Shown here: one piece after another, positions 61,569-64,000 of the stretch
Position numbering within the stretch: position 1 is the stretch's first letter
How the letters are laid out: every line of letters starts with the position of its first letter
NCBI RefSeq assembly: GCF_030813695.1
Contig: NZ_JAUSVA010000002.1
Coordinates: 1,674,001 to 1,738,000, forward strand
Direction of reading: 5' to 3'
DNA: 64,000 bases
DNA from: Kitasatospora herbaricolor
GTDB taxonomy: Bacteria > Actinomycetota > Actinomycetes > Streptomycetales > Streptomycetaceae
Position numbers and translations under genes: made by a program
The notes under the pieces: generated by a model
The model's database searches: none
What the model was told of the DNA's origin: nothing
The model's input: the letters and a program-made list of their open reading frames with translations, nothing else

Positions 61569-62879
61569 TCAGTGCGCCGTGAAGGCGGTGTTGATCTGCT
61601 GCGCCGCGTCGCCGGACGCCTTGGCCACGTCGGCCTTTCCGGTGACGACCTGCTGGAGCAGGGTCGGGACGACCGCCTGCGCGTCGATCTGCGCCCAGCC
61701 CTGGTCCATCGGGACGAACCGGGTGCCGGCCGCGATGGTGTCGGTGAACGGCTTGAGGAACGCGTCCTTGGCGGCGACCGCGGTGTTGACCGACTTGAGG
61801 GTCGGCAGGTTGCCCATCGCGTCGTACATGGCCTGCTGGTTCGCGGGGCCGGCGAGCAGCTCGGCGAACTCGACGGCCAGGGTGCGGTGCTTGGCCGCCT
61901 TCATCACGCCGAGGTTGTTGCCGCCGGCGAAGGCGGGGGCGACCGAGCCGGCCTTGCTGCCGGGCAGCGGGACGACCGCGTACTTGCCCTTGGCCGGGCC
62001 CGCGTCGACCTTGCTGCGGCTGGAGTTGGGCAGGATCGCCATCGCGGCCTTGCCGGCCGCGAACAGGTCGACGGTCTTGCCGCCGGTGAGGTCCGCGCAC
62101 TGCTGGGCCGGGCAGCCGTCGGCGCCGAACAGGTCGGTGTAGCGCTTGACGCCGGCCTGCGACTCGGCGGAGTCGATGGCCGCCTTGTACGTGTCGCCGT
62201 TCTTGGTGGCGATGTCGCCGCCCGCGTCCCAGACGAACGGCAGGGCGCCGAAGGTGTACTTGCCGCCGACGGCGATGCCGAAGGTGTCGGGGTGCTGGGC
62301 GTGCACCGCCTTGGTCGCGGCGACCAGTTCGTCGTACGAGGTGGGGGCGGCCAGCCCGGCCTCGGTGAACAGGTCGGTGCGGTAGTACAGCGCCCGGACG
62401 CCGACCCACCAGGGCAGGCCGTAGGTCTTGCCGTCCAGGACGGCGGTCTTGGCGATGGCCGGGTCGAGGTCGCCCTTCGAGGACCAGCCGTCCAGCTCCG
62501 CGCCGATCTCGGCCAGGCCGCCGGCCGCCACGTAGCCGGGGAGGTCGGTGTTGCCGAACTCGACCAGGTCGGGGGCGCTGGACGGGTCGTTGAAGGCGCC
62601 CTTCATCTTCGCCGCGCGGGCCGCCGCGTCGGTGTCGATGTAACTCACGTTGACGGTGACGCCCTGATGGGCCGCCTGGAACTCGGTGACCGCCTTGGCG
62701 ACCACCGCCTCCTTGGGCGCGTTGCCGGCCTCGTTGTACAGCCAGACCTGCAGGGTGCCGGTCCTGTCATCGGCGGCCTTGCCGTCGGCGGGCAGGGCGG
62801 TGCCGGGCGAACAGGCCGACAGCGCGAGGCAGCCCACCGTCAGTGCGGCGGCCGTGGCGGTCCATCTGATGAGTCGCAT
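61569..62879 (-). CDS. Extracellular sugar-binding lipoprotein of ABC importer
   Basis: The product is 436 residues from ATG at 62879. Signal peptide with lipobox LALSACS (Cys about 23). Family 1 solute-binding protein: LQVWLYNEAGNAPKEAVVAKAVTEFQAAHQGVTVNV, DLVEFGNTDLPGYVAAGGLAEI, DGKTYGLPWWVGVRALYYRTDLF and AFAGGNNLGVMKAAKHR. It captures an oligosaccharide or sugar and delivers it to the two permeases. The specific sugar is not readable. First gene of the operon, divergent from an IclR regulator. Confidence 0.93.
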   Translation of the reverse strand: MRLIRWTATAAALTVGCLALSACSPGTALPADGKAADDRTGTLQVWLYNEAGNAPKEAVVAKAVTEFQAAHQGVTVNVSYIDTDAAARAAKMKGAFNDPSSAPDLVEFGNTDLPGYVAAGGLAEIGAELDGWSSKGDLDPAIAKTAVLDGKTYGLPWWVGVRALYYRTDLFTEAGLAAPTSYDELVAATKAVHAQHPDTFGIAVGGKYTFGALPFVWDAGGDIATKNGDTYKAAIDSAESQAGVKRYTDLFGADGCPAQQCADLTGGKTVDLFAAGKAAMAILPNSSRSKVDAGPAKGKYAVVPLPGSKAGSVAPAFAGGNNLGVMKAAKHRTLAVEFAELLAGPANQQAMYDAMGNLPTLKSVNTAVAAKDAFLKPFTDTIAAGTRFVPMDQGWAQIDAQAVVPTLLQQVVTGKADVAKASGDAAQQINTAFTAH

Positions 62880-63081
62880 GGGTGGAGACCTCCCGCCCGA
62901 CAGCGACTGCTCCGGCGCCGGTCCGTGGGGGCGGACGCGCCGGAGCAGGCCCTGACCGGGGCCGATGGTGAAGAGAAGGGGGGGTTGGGGCGGGGCCGCC
63001 CGGCATACCGTGCCGGGGTTCCGCTCGATGCCGTGACGTTAAGCGGGGGCTCGCGCGGCCAACAAGAGACCCTTGCCGAAG

Positions 63082-63096
63082 TTTTGCATTGCACAA
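63082..63096. promoter_or_regulatory. IclR-type operator TTTTGCA-T-TGCACAA
   Basis: Fifteen-base near-palindrome (6 of 7 pairs) in the 466-bp divergent region between the sugar importer and the IclR gene. IclR-family sites typically show this 15-bp layout with an AT-rich centre. A second palindrome lies 4 bp downstream. Confidence 0.6.
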
Positions 63097-63100
63097 CACC

Positions 63101-63118
63101 ATGCCGAAGAATCGGCAT
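63101..63118. promoter_or_regulatory. Perfect inverted repeat ATGCCGA-AGAA-TCGGCAT
   Basis: Seven-base arms with a 4-base spacer, next to the IclR-type site. It may be a second operator or the binding site of another carbon regulator (for instance a LacI-type protein). Confidence 0.55.
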
Positions 63119-63345
63119 CCGGGGCTCGGGGCGGTACCGTCTGAACCGGACGCGGGGCGCGTCCCCGGCACGCCCGGACGACTCGGCGCAGGTCAGCGCC
63201 CGGCTCCCCCGCCGGCGGCCCGCGCGCGACAGCACGGGCGTCGCGACAGCGCGCCGCAGGACAGGCACCACCCGGCGGACGGCCCGCCCGCCGGCGGCCG
63301 ACGCGGCCCGCGCCCGTGGCGCGCGCACCAGAGAGGAACGCAGCG

Positions 63346-64000
63346 ATGACGGAGAAAGCCACCGACGACGGACCGGCCCCGGCGGCACCGGCCGGGCGCA
63401 AGGCGGCGCCGGCGGTGCCGGGCGACCGGAACCAGTCCTCGTCGCTGCGCCGCGCGCTCGCCGTCCTCGGCCACGTCCGGGACCACGCCAACGGCGGGCG
63501 CGGCGTACCGCTCGGCCAGCTCGCGGAGGAGCTCGGCCTCAACAAGAGCACCGTGCTGCGGCTCACCGGCCCGCTGCTCGACGAGCACCTGCTCGACCGC
63601 GACCGGGAGACCGGCTGGTTCCGGCTCGGCCACGGCGCGCTGCGGCTCGGCCAGGCCTACCTCTCCACCCTCGACCTGCGCAGCGTCGCCGCCGAACACC
63701 TGCGCCGGCTGCAGCGGGAGGCCGGCGAGACCGTCCACCTGACGGTCTGGGAGAGCCCCGGCATCGTGTACGTCGACAAGGTCGAGGACGAGACCAACGT
63801 CCGGATGGCCTCCCGGGTCGGCAGCCGGGCCCCCGCCTACTGCACGGCCACCGGCAAGGCGATCCTGGCGTGGCTGCCCGACACCGAGGTCGAGGCGGTG
63901 GTCGACGCCGGGCTGCGGCCGGTCACCGCGTGGACCATCTCGGACGCCGAACGGCTGCGCGCCGACCTGGGCCGGATCCGCGCCCGCGGCTACTCGATAG
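63346..64000 (+). CDS. IclR-family transcriptional regulator (3' end outside window)
   Basis: The frame is open from the ATG at 63346 to the end of the window (218 codons), so the C-terminus is cut off. After a 30-residue Ala/Pro-rich head comes the IclR winged helix (SSLRRALAVLGHVRDHANGGRGVPLGQLAEELGLNKSTVLRLTGPLLDEHLLDRD). The ligand domain follows (RLQREAGETVHLTVWESPGIVYVDKVEDE, RVGSRAPAYCTATGKAILAWLP). It is divergent from the sugar ABC operon, whose promoter region carries an IclR-type palindrome, so it likely controls sugar uptake and itself. AGAGAGGA upstream supports the start. Confidence 0.9.
   Translation, partial: MTEKATDDGPAPAAPAGRKAAPAVPGDRNQSSSLRRALAVLGHVRDHANGGRGVPLGQLAEELGLNKSTVLRLTGPLLDEHLLDRDRETGWFRLGHGALRLGQAYLSTLDLRSVAAEHLRRLQREAGETVHLTVWESPGIVYVDKVEDETNVRMASRVGSRAPAYCTATGKAILAWLPDTEVEAVVDAGLRPVTAWTISDAERLRADLGRIRARGYSI

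Overview
The window is about 64 kb of very GC-rich DNA with strong third-position G/C bias, frequent GTG starts and ATGA/GTGA stop-start overlaps. It carries a HrdB-type principal sigma factor, an SsgA-family sporulation protein, a CseABC-like cell-envelope signalling operon, roadblock/LC7 proteins and Tat/lipoprotein exports. Together these point to a Streptomyces or Kitasatospora (Streptomycetaceae) chromosome. No plasmid, phage, insertion sequence, rRNA or CRISPR array was seen.

Layout. 0-6 kb: glycosyltransferase/SGNH-hydrolase operon, a DUF6188-like protein, a lipid-anchored polysaccharide deacetylase and a large membrane protein. 6-10.6 kb (minus): a CseA/CseB/CseC-like lipoprotein/response regulator/sensor kinase operon without its sigma factor, then a class F-like sortase with its probable substrate. 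10.7-12.9 kb: an SPFH protein coupled to a NAD-kinase-like protein, preceded by two 21-bp operators resembling NrtR sites. 12.9-17 kb (minus): an anti-sigma kinase fused in frame to a STAS domain, then a separate tightly packed operon with three roadblock proteins. 17.4-25.6 kb: mixed housekeeping and accessory genes (AEC carrier, epimerase-like protein, solitary gltD, a secreted protein, SnoaL-like, GNAT, SRPBCC, AlkB).

25.7-42.9 kb is a nitrogen-compound catabolic region. It has two amidohydrolase plus APC-permease operons, each next to regulators (double-domain Lrp, TetR, TetR, GntR). It also has an SDR/ALDH/class-I glutamine amidotransferase/glutamine-synthetase-like/APC-permease operon that resembles the gamma-glutamylation (Puu) route for amines. 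43-48 kb: hrdB, two TerD proteins, and a BlaI/M56-peptidase pair with a BlaI-type operator between terD and blaI. 48-59.5 kb: alcohol dehydrogenase, YbdK-like ligase, MFS exporter, GlsB, SsgA-like, HAD, and a Tat-exported sulfatase with its formylglycine-generating enzyme. Two zones of gene remains lie here, a TetR/permease scar near 48.2 kb and broken beta-1,3-glucanase genes at 58.7-59.5 kb. 59.7-64 kb: a sugar ABC importer divergent from an IclR regulator that runs off the window.

The most unusual signal is a pair of near-identical 73-nt tRNA-shaped elements on the minus strand (25679-25751 and 44893-44965). They show a compensatory base-pair change in the anticodon stem, encoded CCA, conserved 3' flanks, a leader hairpin and a conserved -10-like box at fixed distance. 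The second lies just downstream of hrdB. All functional calls rest on sequence motifs read by eye; no database search was run.
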